The notes below the pieces were generated by a model. That model ran no database searches, was not told the DNA's origin, and saw nothing but the letters and a program-made list of their open reading frames with translations. The translations under genes and the position numbers were made by a program. 64,000 bases of DNA. It comes from Saturnia japonica (Eukaryota > Arthropoda > Insecta > Lepidoptera > Saturniidae). The stretch is taken from assembly GCA_033032175.1 (NCBI GenBank), contig CM065318.1:18972001-19036000 (forward strand). Reading direction: 5' to 3'. Positions 48,836-60,335 of this stretch are shown here, piece after piece; position 1 is the first letter of the stretch, and every line of letters starts with the position of its first letter.

Positions 48836-49529
48836 TTCCGACTGATGTTAATATTATCCTACTATAAAATAATTCAGTACGCGAACACTTGTTCTCTACA
48901 AACACAACACGTAATAAGATTTGCAGAAACACTTTATAGCGCAGTTACATCAACATACCTGCCTGCGATGTAGACCACAAATTATAAAGTACTACCCAGT
49001 CCTCTGGTTATTGGTCTATGCTACCCAGTACAACCCATAGACCAATAAGTACTACCATGAAGTACTACGTTATATACACAAATATAGATAAACTATAAAG
49101 TCACAGATTTTCTATGTATAACTTTACTCTATGGTCACAGATAAGAATGAATGGTGATCAACCTCTGGTTATTGGTCTATGGTGATCAACACAATAATAA
49201 AATTTCTTATTGTTGCCCTATAATTAAAAAGCCCTGTTTACGGCAATGTAGGGTCTCCAGATTAAATTAACGAAATTTCCATAAGGCAGCCAAAACAATT
49301 TCCCAAAGTGAGACAATTTTACAACCACTTTCATGATAATTTATACCAAGCTGTACAGTGCCATCGATGAATACTGTTGGAAAATAAAAATATTTACGTT
49401 TCCAATTTACTAATTTTACTGACAATTATAAAAAGATAAAATAATTTAGTATATTTTCACGATATTTTAGTAAATATTTTAAATACTTTACAAGTGTCAC
49501 ATACACATTCATTCCTTTGTTTATATTTA

Positions 49530-49740
49530 CCTAACCTAAAGGCAATTTATAGACCATACAAATTTCCATACTTGAAAAATGCATCCTAAGTTTTCCTTCA
49601 TACTATAAGCTACAATCATACCAAATTTCATTAAATTCGATGTAGTAGTTTTTACGTGATTGGCGTTCAAACACACCGACAGATAATGTGTTTTTAAAAC
49701 TATCGAATGTGTTCTGTCCATGTTTCTATTCCCCCCATAT
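49530..49740. repeat. Helitron-like internal remnant
   Basis: Inverse of the usual 'ATTAAATTCGATGTAGTAGT' type text, with 'CATACCAAATTTCATTAAAT' and a poly-C/T edge. It resembles the inner parts of the elements at 9890-10260. No ends seen. Confidence 0.35.
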
Positions 49741-49889
49741 TATTTTTTCTCAGATATCTTAATGTAAAGATTTGGACTCTTTACTATATTATTTATAATA
49801 TGCATTAACAATTGTGTAAATAAAATTTGAGTTTTAAAATATATTACTTACATTGAAAGATTTACAAAATTAACAAATACAGAGATGAT

Positions 49890-50190
49890 AAATTTTAAAA
49901 TTGATGTTTGCGGCTTTTACTATGACTAAAATCTTTAATTAAAGCACAATAATCTAACGAATGAGCTACGTCATTTTCGATTGAAAGAATAGCAAGGGCT
50001 GAAAGCCGATCCTGTGACATCTAATTCCTCAAATATGTTTTAATAATTTTAAGCCTCGAAAAACTCCTTTCAGCAGACGCAACCGTAACAGGTGTGGTGG
50101 CAATAATTCTTAGAACTATTTCGATAGTGGGGTAAACTTAAGTTAATTTTTTATTTTCCATTATGTATTTCAGCACCGAGATAATTCCGA
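49890..50190 (-). pseudogene. hAT-like transposase, C-terminal dimerisation part
   Basis: Minus-strand remnant of the hATC domain: YPTIEIVLRIIATTPVTVAS, then AERSFSRLKIIKTYLRN, a TAG, and MSQDRLSALAILSIENDVAH. 'SAERSFS.LK.IK.YLR..M.Q.RL..LA...IE' is the hAT C-terminal signature. It is the end of the gene whose N-terminal parts are at 50519-52648 and 56173-58314; the Gypsy insertion separates them. Premature TAG inside the signature. Confidence 0.8.
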
Positions 50191-50443
50191 TGCATTACTT
50201 TACTCTATGGTTTTGTGGCGCCTCATTCGCCACTATTTTTGTACTGGCTGTTTCTTATTGTTAATATTAAAAATACTTAGGTGATGACATATCAGATAGA
50301 CATATGAAATTGAGATGGTTGGTTTCACGTCACGTTATGTACTAAAACCTGTATTATTTTATTACAAAGTAAATGTGCTAAAGCCCTACTGACTAGCATT
50401 ATTATTGAACACGCCAAAGTTTCCTTCATACACACGGATGAAC
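50191..50443. other. unexplained 253-base insert in the hAT-like gene
   Basis: Lies between hATC and the LTR remnant where a hAT protein would have only a few residues. No frame or family recognised. A 15-base piece near its left edge (ACTTTACTCTATGGT) is the inverse of ACCATAGAGTAAAGT at 19298-19312. Confidence 0.35.
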
Positions 50444-50518
50444 ATGTGGCGACTTATCACAATAAATAGTTGTTACTTCAGCCACATTCTATTTTGTTTA
50501 TGATAGACTGGCTGACAA
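50444..50518 (+). mobile_element. Gypsy LTR remnant
   Basis: ATGTGGCGACTTATCACAAT through GACTGGCTGAC is identical to the start of the 3' LTR at 55995. About 105 bases of the LTR (TTTCAAG.. to ..ATTCG) are missing here, so the LTR passes straight into AACGCTGAGCTGC. Confidence 0.85.
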
Positions 50519-52648
50519 CGCTGAGCTGCATTTTTTATTAATAGGATCCGCCAAACGGTCTTATAAACATATTCAATTCTTCGTACAATTCATGTCCATC
50601 AATATCACATGATTCTCCTACTGTCATATATATTTGCAAGTCGCTGCATTGCTTCGAAAATTCACTATCATTAATTTTCTTTAATCTTTTTATATTATAC
50701 CTACATGACACCAATTATGCTCTCATGTTTAAGTGCCTCAAACCTAGGTTGGCAGCTTGCGCACACATTGTCGACAATAACATAAAAATAGTTTATTTTG
50801 AAAATCTCATCCGCATTCAATTCATGAGCTTCATCGTCCCCTTTATAATCAAAATGCCTTTTTTAAGTCGTCTTCTGACTTCTTTAAACTGTCTGTCAAT
50901 ATCATTTTCCTCGGCTATTTCTCTCGCTGTTACAAGGGATGGCTGAAAACCATTTTATGAATAATTATCGAGCCAATTTGAGAATGCATGTAGGTGTGGT
51001 ATAGCCACATCTAAGTGCATGTTTTCGCTTTACCACATTTTACTAATAACATTTATCTTTGTAAGAATGTCATACCATATGACAAGTAAAACTACAAATT
51101 CGTAGGTCCTTTTATATAGAATGGCATTCACTGACCAACTGACAATCTGTTGTATTTTCTGCTAAATCCTTTAAAGCATCACATATATCGCTTAGTTGGT
51201 ATTTAACGGCCTTCACCGATACTACCCTGCACACCCATCTAGTTTCAGAAAGTGGTTTTAGCGATTAGGATTTTACATGAGCATTTAAAATAGCCTACCT
51301 CTGACTTGAGCCAGCAAACAGAGTGTACCACCTTTGTAGAAAACCAAAAATTATTTTGCTTAACACAAGACGATGCTGCATCTCCTAAGATGAGATTCCA
51401 GCTATGACTCCCACAAGGTAAAAAATAAGCAAGTGGATTAATTTCAATAATACGTTTTTGGATACCACTTTTTCACCACGCATATTAGCTCCATTATCAT
51501 ACCCTTGGCCTCTGCAGTTTTGCAATGATATACCAAACTGTTCTAATTCTGTGATTATATAATTAGTCAATCTCTCAGCTGTGGATTTTTCGACGGCTAT
51601 GAAACCAATAAAATGTTCTTCAATTTCAGCTGTTTTTGTATTAAAAAACCTTATAATAATTGATAGATGCTCAACACGAGAAACGTCTCGAGTACAATCA
51701 AGAATAATAGAGTAATATTTATTATTAATTATTTTTTCAACAATTTCAGTTTTCACGTGACTTGCCATTAATTGTAGGAGCTTATTTTGAATATTTTTTC
51801 CCATATAGTGGTTATTAATCGTTTTATCTTTTACTTGTTGTAAGTGAAGTCTCAGCACGGGATCAAATTGGGCCATTAACTTTACTAAATCTATAAAGTT
51901 GCCGCTTGTCTAACTCGAACCTGAGTCAGATGTTAACTTCTGTCTATGACCCCTGAAGGCCAAATTGTGAGAAGCTAAAAAATTTACAATGGCGAGCAAT
52001 TGTTCTAAAATGTCTTTCCAACGTTGCCTTTCTTGTTCAATTTGTGACTGAGCCAAGGAGTCAATAGTGGAACAGCTTTTTAAACCATTCTCTAAATTAA
52101 TCCATTTCAGCATACAATCTTTGTGCTGTCGACTATATTCGTGTGACATTAGGTATTCACCCAAGTGTTTCCAATCACACACTCCTTCACTTGATCTAAT
52201 CTTTGTATTTTCTAGCCCGAATATTCGACACGGAAAGCAGTAAACGGCATCCTTTGTTTGTGAATAAATCATCCAGCGCCTGTCAAGCTTTTCACCGTTA
52301 ACTAATATCTTATTATAATGATAATCACTGAATCGCCGTCCATTATCATTTACGGGAAATAACTCAACTTTAATCCGGATTAGACCTCTTAATACAATCT
52401 CAGTTCGGTCTACATCAGTAATTGTTATGGATCACAAACCGGGGTCATTTTAAAGGATTCAGATTTTCCATTCCAGCCTTCATGCTGAACTCGGGCTCAG
52501 ATTCGTGTTCTTGACTGGATAACGTTGACGACGGCACCGATGACCTAAGAGACAATGATGTAGTTAAATCATCATCATCCTCGCTGTTTTTACTTGATGA
52601 CGGCGACGGCACCCATGGTTATGTGGTCCTTCAGCTTTTTGGTTTTTA
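50519..52648 (-). pseudogene. hAT-like (ZMYM1-type) transposase, N-terminal and central parts, copy 1
   Basis: Minus strand. From the 5' side: an acidic Ser-rich start (DDDDLTTSLSLRSS), then FPVNDNGRRFSDYHY and NGEKLDRRW, then a TTF-type zinc finger (DAVYCFPCRIFG .. DWKHLGEYLMSHEYSRQH, ORF 52272-51910). After one TAG comes a DUF4371-like core (51876-51385: YSIILDCTRDVSRVEHLSII, GQGYDNGANMRG) and decayed remains ending INDSEFSKQCSDLQIYM and IDGHELYEELNMF near 50560. This domain order matches ZMYM1-like proteins derived from hAT transposons. A TAG and frameshifts (for example after MRGE) make it non-functional. The C-terminus is at 50190-49890. Confidence 0.78.
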
Positions 52649-55600
52649 CCGTTCACAATCACCACAATCACGGAATCCCGACCTATGTTGGTACCACGAA
52701 CGATTTGGTAAGCGAGCACAAAAATGTACACAGCTATGCATGTGGACTAAAAATCATTCGGGAACCGCGACAAGCGATCGGTAGTGGCGAGTACCGATCG
52801 CCGGCTCTCAAGTCGTCGCCTGTTTGACTGGACCGGTGTACAAAACAAAGATTTTTGATTGACACTGGCTCTGATATTTTATGTTTTCCCCGACGATTTG
52901 CCAGAGGCCTATTATTAGCAGTGGATATGAGTGGAGTGCTGCCAATGGCACTTCAATTAAAACTTTTGGCAGTATTTCTCTGAATTTAAATTTAGGATTA
53001 CGCCGTGATTTTAGATTGAATTTTATAATAGCTGATGTCAGCACACCTATTATCGGATCAGATTTTTTAAGTTTTTACAGTCTTTTACCGGACTGTAGGC
53101 ACGAACGGGTAATTGATGGTACGACCAAGCTGTGGATTCCAGCTTTAAGAGCGCACACTTCCCAGGACAGCATTAAAGCCGTCACATGCGGGAACTCGCC
53201 TTTCGAGCAGGTGCTCGCTGAGTTTCCGGACATCATGCGTCCTCCGGGAATAGACAGAATAGTCAAACACACTACTGTCCACTACATCAATACCACTGAT
53301 GGCCCACCAGTCAGCTGCCGTCCCCGCCGCCTAGGCCCAGAAAAATTGCATATAGCACAACAAGAATTTAATGCAATGTTACAATGTGGTACCGCACGAC
53401 CTTCCAGCAGCTCGTGGTCATCGCCCCTGCACCTCGCTCCTAAGAAGGACGCAACATGGCGACCATGCGGTGACTACAGAGCACTCAATGCCCGCACCAT
53501 ACCGGACACCCCAGTCAGACACATAGGGGATTTTTCACAAAACCTGGTTGGATCCACCATATTTTCCACCATAGATTTAGTAAAAGCAAACAAAAAAAAA
53601 CCTATTAATAGCTCTGATATTTGCCAAACTGCCATAATAACACCCTTTGGACTATATGAATTTCCTTATAAGACCTTCGGTCTCAGAAATGTTAGTCAGA
53701 CCTTTCAAAGGCTTATCGATGAAGTGGTGCGTGGACTTGATTTTTGCTTTGCTTGCGTAGATGACATTTTGATCCACTCAATTGACAGTTCCCAGCATAT
53801 TCAGCACCTAAAAATTATTTTCAAGCGCCTTCAACAGTACGGTGTGGTAATAAATCCAGCAAAATGTGTTTTTGGAGCAGCTGAAGTCTCGTTTTTGGGA
53901 TACCGTATTCACGCCCAAGGGACTCACCCTCCTGACGACCGCATCCAAGCCCTTCGCGAATATCCTCCACCCAAGACTGTGCAAGGCATGCGTAGGTTCA
54001 TCGGCATGATAAACTTTTATCGTAGATACCTACCTTATGCGGCAAAGTATCAAGCACCGCTCATCGATGCCGTAGCCGCCACGGGGAGCAAAGGTGCAAA
54101 ACCTTTCCCCTGGACGCCTGAACTTCAAAAACATTTCGAAGCTTGCAAGGAAAGCTTATCAACAGCGACCATGTTGTACCATCCAAGCCAGTAAGCACAA
54201 CTCGGTCTGTTCACCGACGCGTCAGGATCACATATTGGCTCCTGTCTCCAGCAACGCAAAAACGAAACTGACAGCTGGCTACCTCTATCTTATTTCAGCA
54301 GGAAATTGACTGCAAACCAAGCAGAGTGGCCCACCTACTATAGGGAACTTCTTGCTATTTATGAAAGCATGCAGCACTTTAGACACATTCTGGAGGTCCA
54401 ACATGTGACTATTTCACAGACCACAAGCCTATCATTTATGCTTTCCAGCAACGGCGAGAAAAACTTTCACCAGCACAACTCAATCAGCTAAGTTTTATAA
54501 GTCAGTTTTCAACAGACATAGTTCACATCAAAGGGGAGGACACTGTGGTTGCGGATACTATGTCTCACTTGGAGGCTGTATCTTTAGCAGATGACTTCGC
54601 TGCACTCGCGAATGCTCAAGCCGTTGACGAAGAACTCAAAAAGCTTCGTACCGGTTCTTCTCTTAAATTGGAATTGCTTCACATTCCAGGAAAAAACATC
54701 CAAGTGACTTGCGATACATCCACGGGCAAGCTTAGACCTTACCTACCCGCATCATTCCGTCGCTCGACGTTTCTGAGACTCCACAACCTCAGTCACCCTA
54801 GCGCGCGTGCATGTGCTCGCCTGGTGTCTGACCACTATGTTTGGCCTTCCATGCGCAAAGACTGCATGGCTTGGGCTCGCTGTTGCATTGCATGCCAACG
54901 CTGCAAAGTCTCCCGTCACGGAAGGTCGCCGTTAGGAAACTTCCCTGGAAAGTCAGCCCGTTTCCAGCACGTCCACTTGGACATCATAGGCGCACTTCCC
55001 CATTCTGGTGGTTATACATACTGTCTGACAGCCGTCGACAGATTTACCAGATGGCCGGAAGTATGGCCAATGTCGGGCATTACCGCAGCAGAGGTAGCCG
55101 ACACATTCGTTTCCGGATGGATCTCGCGATATGGCGTTTAACTTGTCATCAAAACAAACCAAGGGCGACAATTCGAATCTGCCCTTTTCGCCCATCTAAT
55201 GAAGATCTGCGCAACAAAACGTATCCGGACGACAAGCTATCACCCGCAAGCAAATGGAATGGTGGAACGCCTTCACAGGCAATTAAAAGCTGCCCTTATG
55301 TGCCATGGGAGTACATGGAGCAAGGCTCTACCGCTAGTGTTGCTTGGCATACGCACAGCACTTAAAGAAGACTTACAATGTTCTTCTGCAGAACTTCTGT
55401 ATGGCGAACCCCTGCGGTTACCAGGAGAGCTCGTCGAACCAGCAACAATCGATCATGATACTCACATCGAGGACTTCGTAGCCAGACTTCGCTCCAAGAT
55501 GGCTAGCATACGTCCCACCCCAGTATCACGACACGCTCATCCATCATCATTCATCTTCAAAGACCTGCAGACAGCAATCCATGCGTTCCTGAGGGACGAC

Positions 55601-55992
55601 ACAGTGAGGCGACCATTACAGCCACCCTACACCGGACCTTACAAAATTTTGGCTCGAAACCCCAAAACTGTAACGCTCGAGGTTGCAGATAAAAAGCACG
55701 AAGTCAGCGTCAATCGCGTAAAACCAGCTCACCAGGAAGTCGAACAAGATCAACAAGAGTCGACGACAGCTACTTCTACACCAGCACCTGTCATCGCGCC
55801 TCCATCCTCTCCTCTGACTACAAATCGCACACCATCCAACATTCCGTAACATAACACCGCATCCCCTGCTACATATCCTACAGTCATTACACGCACTGGT
55901 CGCAGAGTTAGGTTCCGTGACCTTCTAGGTCTATAGATTTCTTCTAAATTGTAATTTTCTTTCTCTCGGCTGTAATTTTCTCCGTAGGGGGG
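52649..55992 (+). pseudogene. CsRn1/Kabuki-like Gypsy element body, 5'-truncated
   Basis: Plus-strand Ty3/Gypsy internal region. It begins inside the gag C-terminus, where a frame reads WYHERFGKRAQKCTQLC, the CHCC-type motif of the CsRn1 group, to which Bombyx Kabuki belongs. Protease (LIDTGSDI at 52855, frame then changes), reverse transcriptase (CVDDIL with both Asp kept), RNase H (LFTDASGS, 54210) and integrase (HHCC zinc finger near 54785-54905, then HLDIIG and MVERLHRQLK) follow in order. Breaks: gag 5' part, 5' LTR junction and primer site absent; frameshift in protease; TAA at 54192; frameshift near 54408; TAA at about 55139; the second integrase Asp reads Asn (TNQGRQFE). No envelope gene. 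Polypurine tract TAGGGGGGT at 55985-55993. Long dead. Confidence 0.85.
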
Positions 55993-56172
55993 TGATGTGG
56001 CGACTTATCACAATAAATAGTTGTTACTTCAGCCACATTCTATTTTGTTTATGATAGACTGGCTGACTTTCAAGTCTTGAAAAAGATAAATAAGACATCT
56101 GTCACGGACTGACAAGAAGATATATTATTCTGTAATCGGTTACTAGGACAAAATAAATACAGCAATAATTCG
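55993..56172 (+). mobile_element. Gypsy 3' LTR
   Basis: Begins TGATGTGGCGACTTATC directly after the G-rich polypurine tract and runs to about ..CAGCAATAATTCG before AACGCTGAGC. About 180 bases, short for Gypsy. It contains AATAAA at about 56012 and AAATAAATAC near its end. The right boundary is inferred by comparison with the truncated copy at 50444. Confidence 0.75.
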
Positions 56173-58314
56173 AACGCTGAGCTGCATTTTTTATTAATAG
56201 GATCCGCCAAACGGTCCTTTAAACATATTCAATTCTTCGTACAATTCATGTTCATCAATATCACATGATTCTCCTACTGTCATATATATTTGCAAGTCGC
56301 TGCATTGCTTCGAAAGTTCACTATCATTAATTTTCTTTAATCTTTTTATATTATACCTACATGAAACCAATTATGCTCTCATGTTTAAGTGCCTCAAACC
56401 TAGGTTGGCAGCTTGCGCACACATTGTCGACAATAACATAAAAATAGTTTATTTTGAAAATCTCTTCTACATTCAATTCATGAGCTTCATCGTCCCCTTT
56501 ATAATCAAAATGCCTTTTTTACGTCGTCTTCTGACTTCTTTAAACTGTCTGTCAATATCATTTTCCTCGGCTATTTCTCTCGCTGTTACAAGGGATGACT
56601 GAAAACCATTTTATGAATAATTATCGAGCCAATTTGAGAATGCGTCTAGGTGTTGTATAGCCACATCTAAGTGCATGTTTTCGCTTTGCCACATTTTACT
56701 AATAACATTTATCTTTGTAAGAATGTCATACCATATGACAAGTGAAACTACAAATTCGTAGGTCCTTTTCTATAGAATGGCATTCACTGACCAACTGACA
56801 ATCTGTTGTATTTTCTGCTAAATCCTTTAAAGCATCACATATATCGCTTAGTTGGTATTTAACGGCCTTCACCGATGCTACCCTGCATACCCATCTAGTT
56901 CCAGAAAGTGGTTTTAGCGATAAGGATTTTACATGAGCATTTAAAATAGCCTACCTCTGACTTGAGCCAGCAAACAGAGTGTACAACCTTTGTAGAAAAC
57001 CAAAAATTATTTTGCTTGACCACAAGACGATGCTGCATCTCCTAAGATGAGATTCCAGCTATGACTCCCACAAGATAAAAAATAAGCAAGTGGATTAATT
57101 TCAATAATACGTTTTTGGATACCACTTTTTCACCACGCATATTAGCTCCATTATCATACCCGTGGCCTCTGCAGTTTTGCAATGATATACCAAACTGTTC
57201 TAATTCTGTGATTATATAATTAGTCAATCTCTCAGCTGTGGTTTTTTCGACGGCTATGAAACCAATAAAATGTTCTTCAATTTCAGCTGTTTTTGTATTA
57301 AAAAATCTTATAATAATTGATAGATGCTCAACACGAGAAACGTCTCGAGTACAATCAAGAATAATAGAGTAATATTTATTATTAATTATTTTTTCAACAA
57401 TTTCAGTTTTCACGTGACTTGCCATTAATTGTAGGAGCTTATTTTGAATATTTTTTCCGATATAGTGGTTATTAATCGTTTTATCTTTTACTTGTTGTAA
57501 GTGAAGTCTCAGCACGGGATCAAATTGGGCCATTAACTTTACTAAATCTATAAAGTTGCCGCTTGTCTAACTCGAACCTGAGTCAGATGTTAACTTCTCT
57601 CTATGACCCCTGAAGGCCGAATTGTGAGAAGCTAAAAAATTTAAAATGGCGAGCAATCGTTCTAAAATGTCTTTCCAACGTTGCCTTTCTTGTTCAATTT
57701 GTGACTGAGCCAAGGAGTCAATAGTGGAACAGCTTTTTAAACCATTCTCTAAATTAATCCATTTCAGCATACAATCTTTGTGCTGTCGACTATATTCGTG
57801 TGACATTAGGTATTCACCCAAGTGTTTCCAATCACACACTCCTTCACTTGATTTAATCTTTGTATTTTCTAGCCCGAATATTCGACACGGAAAGCAGTAA
57901 ACGGCATCCTTTGTTTGTGAATAAATCATCCAGCGCCTGTCAAGCTTTTCACCGTTAACTAATATCTTATTATAATGATATTCACTGAATCGCCGTCCAT
58001 TATCATTTACGGGAAATAACTCAACTTTAATCCGGATTGGACCTCTTAATACAATCTCAGTTCGGTCTACATCAGTAATTGTTATGGATCACAAACCGGG
58101 GTCATTTTAAAGGATTCAGATTTTCCATTCCAGCCATCATGGATGTAGACATAGACTCGGGCTCAGATTCGTGTTCTTGACTGGATAACGTTGACGACGG
58201 CACCGGTGACCTAAGAGACAATGATGTAGTTAAATCATCATCATCCTCGCTGTTTTTGCTTGATGACGGCGACAGCACCCATGGTTATGTGGTCCTTCAG
58301 CTTTTTGGTTTTTA
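56173..58314 (-). pseudogene. hAT-like (ZMYM1-type) transposase, copy 2
   Basis: Duplicate of 50519-52648, co-linear and same strand, differing by scattered substitutions and a few small indels (for example LERLLAILNF for LEQLLAIVNF in the zinc-finger frame, GHGYDNGAN for GQGYDNGAN in the DUF4371 frame, and an insertion near 58140). It shares the TAG between the two main frames (57929-57567, 57533-57042). At 58314 the match with copy 1 ends (..GGTTTTTA); this copy continues into GCTGAATAAGG, presumably its true flank. Confidence 0.78.
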
Positions 58315-58711
58315 GCTGAATAAGGATTAAAGTCACTTTCAATCAATAAATGTTTCGTATTGGTTTCTTGATCATCACTTTTATATATTTATATAAAGAT
58401 CATCCTAGATTTTCTTGTACTTGCTTTCTTTTGATAGCTCGTTTCCTTGACTCCAATTTTCTACCGGTATCACGATCACGCGAACTCATTTCGTAAATCT
58501 TGTTTTATTTCACACAAATAGTCAGAAATAATTTTTAAGTAGGTGTTACACAGTTTTTTTACACTTTATCAGCTTACTCAATATCTAAAATACTATAATT
58601 TACTTAATACTTGAAAAACTATAAAAGCGTAATATTAAATATAATTGAAAGATATGTACGGTACAGCAACGATTTTGCAAATAAAAAATAAAAGCAAAAT
58701 AATTTCAAGTA

Positions 58712-58820
58712 CGCTGGGAGCCGTTGGGTGCAGTACGCACAAAATCGGTCTATGTTCTATGAGGGAGGCCTATGTTCAGCAGTAGACGTCCTGCGGCTGA
58801 AATGATGATGATGATGAATT
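58712..58820 (+). repeat. RTE-like LINE 3' tail with (GAT)n
   Basis: 'GAGGCCTATGTTCAGCAGTA' then 'GACGTCCTGCGGCTG' and ATGATGATGATGATGA at about 58802-58817. This is the usual 3' end of lepidopteran RTE-like elements. Only the last 100 bases or so remain. Confidence 0.65.
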
Positions 58821-59179
58821 TCAAGGTGACAAAAGCTGACGAATGAAATGAAACAAGGGAATTCCTCTAGCGACGGGGATTCCCCGAGCGATAAACGAGT
58901 AGAACATTATGTGCCGACTCCCGAGTCACAGACTATATAATACTATACTAGGCCCGAGTGGTATGCGATTAAAAAAACCGATTTTTAAGTATTACGCGGC
59001 GCGATATTCTAGTACTACAAAATAAATTTATCAATTATGATTTGAATGAATGAATTAGTTAACTAACTTTATTTTAATTTACCGTTATGTTATAACCTTA
59101 ATAAATAATTAAGAATCAAAATCAATAGCTTTAAATTAAAAAAAAAATAGATAAAAAAAAAGAATTTTTTGACGCGAGG

Positions 59180-59280
59180 CCCCTGCAAGAGCGAGTCCCT
59201 TAACCTGCTGTTAACCTTAGGGGCCCTGGAGCCTCTGACGGCTTTTACAGCTTCCCTGGACTTGGGGGTGAGTACTTAGT
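59180..59280. repeat. dispersed repeat ('GGCTTT.ACAGCTTC' family), copy 3
   Basis: 'CCTTAGGGGCCCTGGAGCCT' and 'GGCTTTTACAGCTTCCCTGG' align with 9120-9170. Degenerate. Confidence 0.45.
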
Positions 59281-59499
59281 GCAAGTCCTCAATATCGTTA
59301 TGACGGGTCATGACTATAAATTAGATAATTAATTGTAAATCAATGTTTTACAACACAACTTACACAAATTTAATTGTGTTTCAACTAGAACCTTTTTAAT
59401 AAATAATAAAATCTTTTCTTCTATTAATAATTATTTTATTAAATTAATAGGATTATACCACAGAGTAATTTTGTATTGGATTATACTTTCAAAAGATAT

Positions 59500-59528
59500 A
59501 TGCTTCTGGTTATTTGTCTATGGATGCT
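59500..59528. repeat. third copy of the short motif, 5-base direct repeats
   Basis: ATGCT at 59500-59504 and 59524-59528 flank TCTGGTTATTTGTCTATGG, the inverse of CCATAGACCAATAACCAGA with one mismatch. Confidence 0.7.
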
Positions 59529-60095
59529 ACAAAACTGTTAAAGCAGAGATGTTAAAGCATAGAGTTTAAAAAATTAAAATGTCAAAAATGTCAAAATATA
59601 AAGAGGTTATCTGATGCTCTAGGGTTGAAACGATACTGTCAGTTATAGATACTTTTACTCAATGTGGTAATAATTGATAAGTTTCTGTACTATTGGAACC
59701 TTATTACATAAATGCTATAGACATATGTTACTTAAAATTAAGAAGAAAACTATATTATTTTAGAAAAAAATGAATTGTATTAATACGAGTAATATTATAA
59801 TGTTATGGCTGCAAATAGTAATAAATAAATAAACATATTAACAAAACTATGGAGACTAATTAATAAATAATAAAACATTTTCGTTACCTGCTTGGTATCG
59901 ATAAAAAAATATCGATACATACTCATATCGTTAGTTAATCATATACTTTATTTCTATGATATAAAGACCAATGTTCGAGAAGGTTCGTGAAATATGTGCT
60001 GGGCCCTTAATTCAATCATTTGCGAAACAATCCCTCTCGAAGCTATTGCTGCGATACACAGTAATTATTGTAATAAGAAACAAAAGAGACTTACC

Positions 60096-60335
60096 TCGTC
60101 AGGAGCGAGCAGTGACTTGACCTTGCCCCGTCGACCTGGACTGCAGATTGTGAAGTATTTGTATTTGTGGAGTGAACTGTATGTATGTGTGTGTGTGGCA
60201 GCCGCAAATCCCAGGACACTATCACTCAAGCAATCAGTTCATCGAAACTTCCTGGTACACCAATTCAAATTTATACAATGCAGAAACTTCAACTACCGGA
60301 CATTACATATATCTCAGTGCTAACCAAACGTCCGA
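60096..60335 (-). other. candidate untranslated or short coding exon
   Basis: The minus strand has a strong donor GACGAG|GTAAGT at 60095 and an open frame before it ending SPGRRGKVKSLLAPDE. There is no in-frame ATG after the preceding stop, so it would be a 5' untranslated exon or an internal exon. The position upstream of AMFR exon 1 on the same strand makes an AMFR leader exon possible; a TTTTATAG acceptor-like site lies about 20 bases upstream of the AMFR ATG. Unproven. Confidence 0.2.

Larger units (their letters stand above)
38652..49455. repeat. right arm of 10.8 kb inverted duplication
   Basis: Inverse of 18976-29803. The first base pairs with 29803 and the last with 18976; sequence then continues into unique DNA at 49456 without a gap. 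It carries copies of every left-arm element: Helitron-like A (38893-39368), mariner (43319-44576), LINE (45270-46385), Helitron-like B (46855-47342), AMFR exon 1 (48539-48835). Confidence 0.97.

Noticed and set aside
18976..49455. A true giant palindrome, such as those on sex chromosomes
   Set aside because: Arm ends coincide exactly with two scaffold gaps and the AMFR strand is wrong in one arm; overlap of contigs explains both. Not fully excluded without reads.
50725..50946. Plus-strand frame of 73 codons (also 56381-56602)
   Set aside because: Antisense of the decayed hAT-like gene.
52560..52580. CAT/ATC runs as an RTE tail
   Set aside because: They encode the acidic Asp run at the start of the hAT-like gene and are not next to LINE sequence.
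52594..52827. Frame spanning the hAT copy and the Gypsy gag as a fusion gene
   Set aside because: The N-terminal part is antisense hAT sequence and the join is the rearrangement breakpoint; only the gag tail is meaningful.
54841..55365. Plus-strand frame of 174 codons in the Gypsy body
   Set aside because: Out-of-frame shadow of integrase; the integrase motifs are in the other frame.
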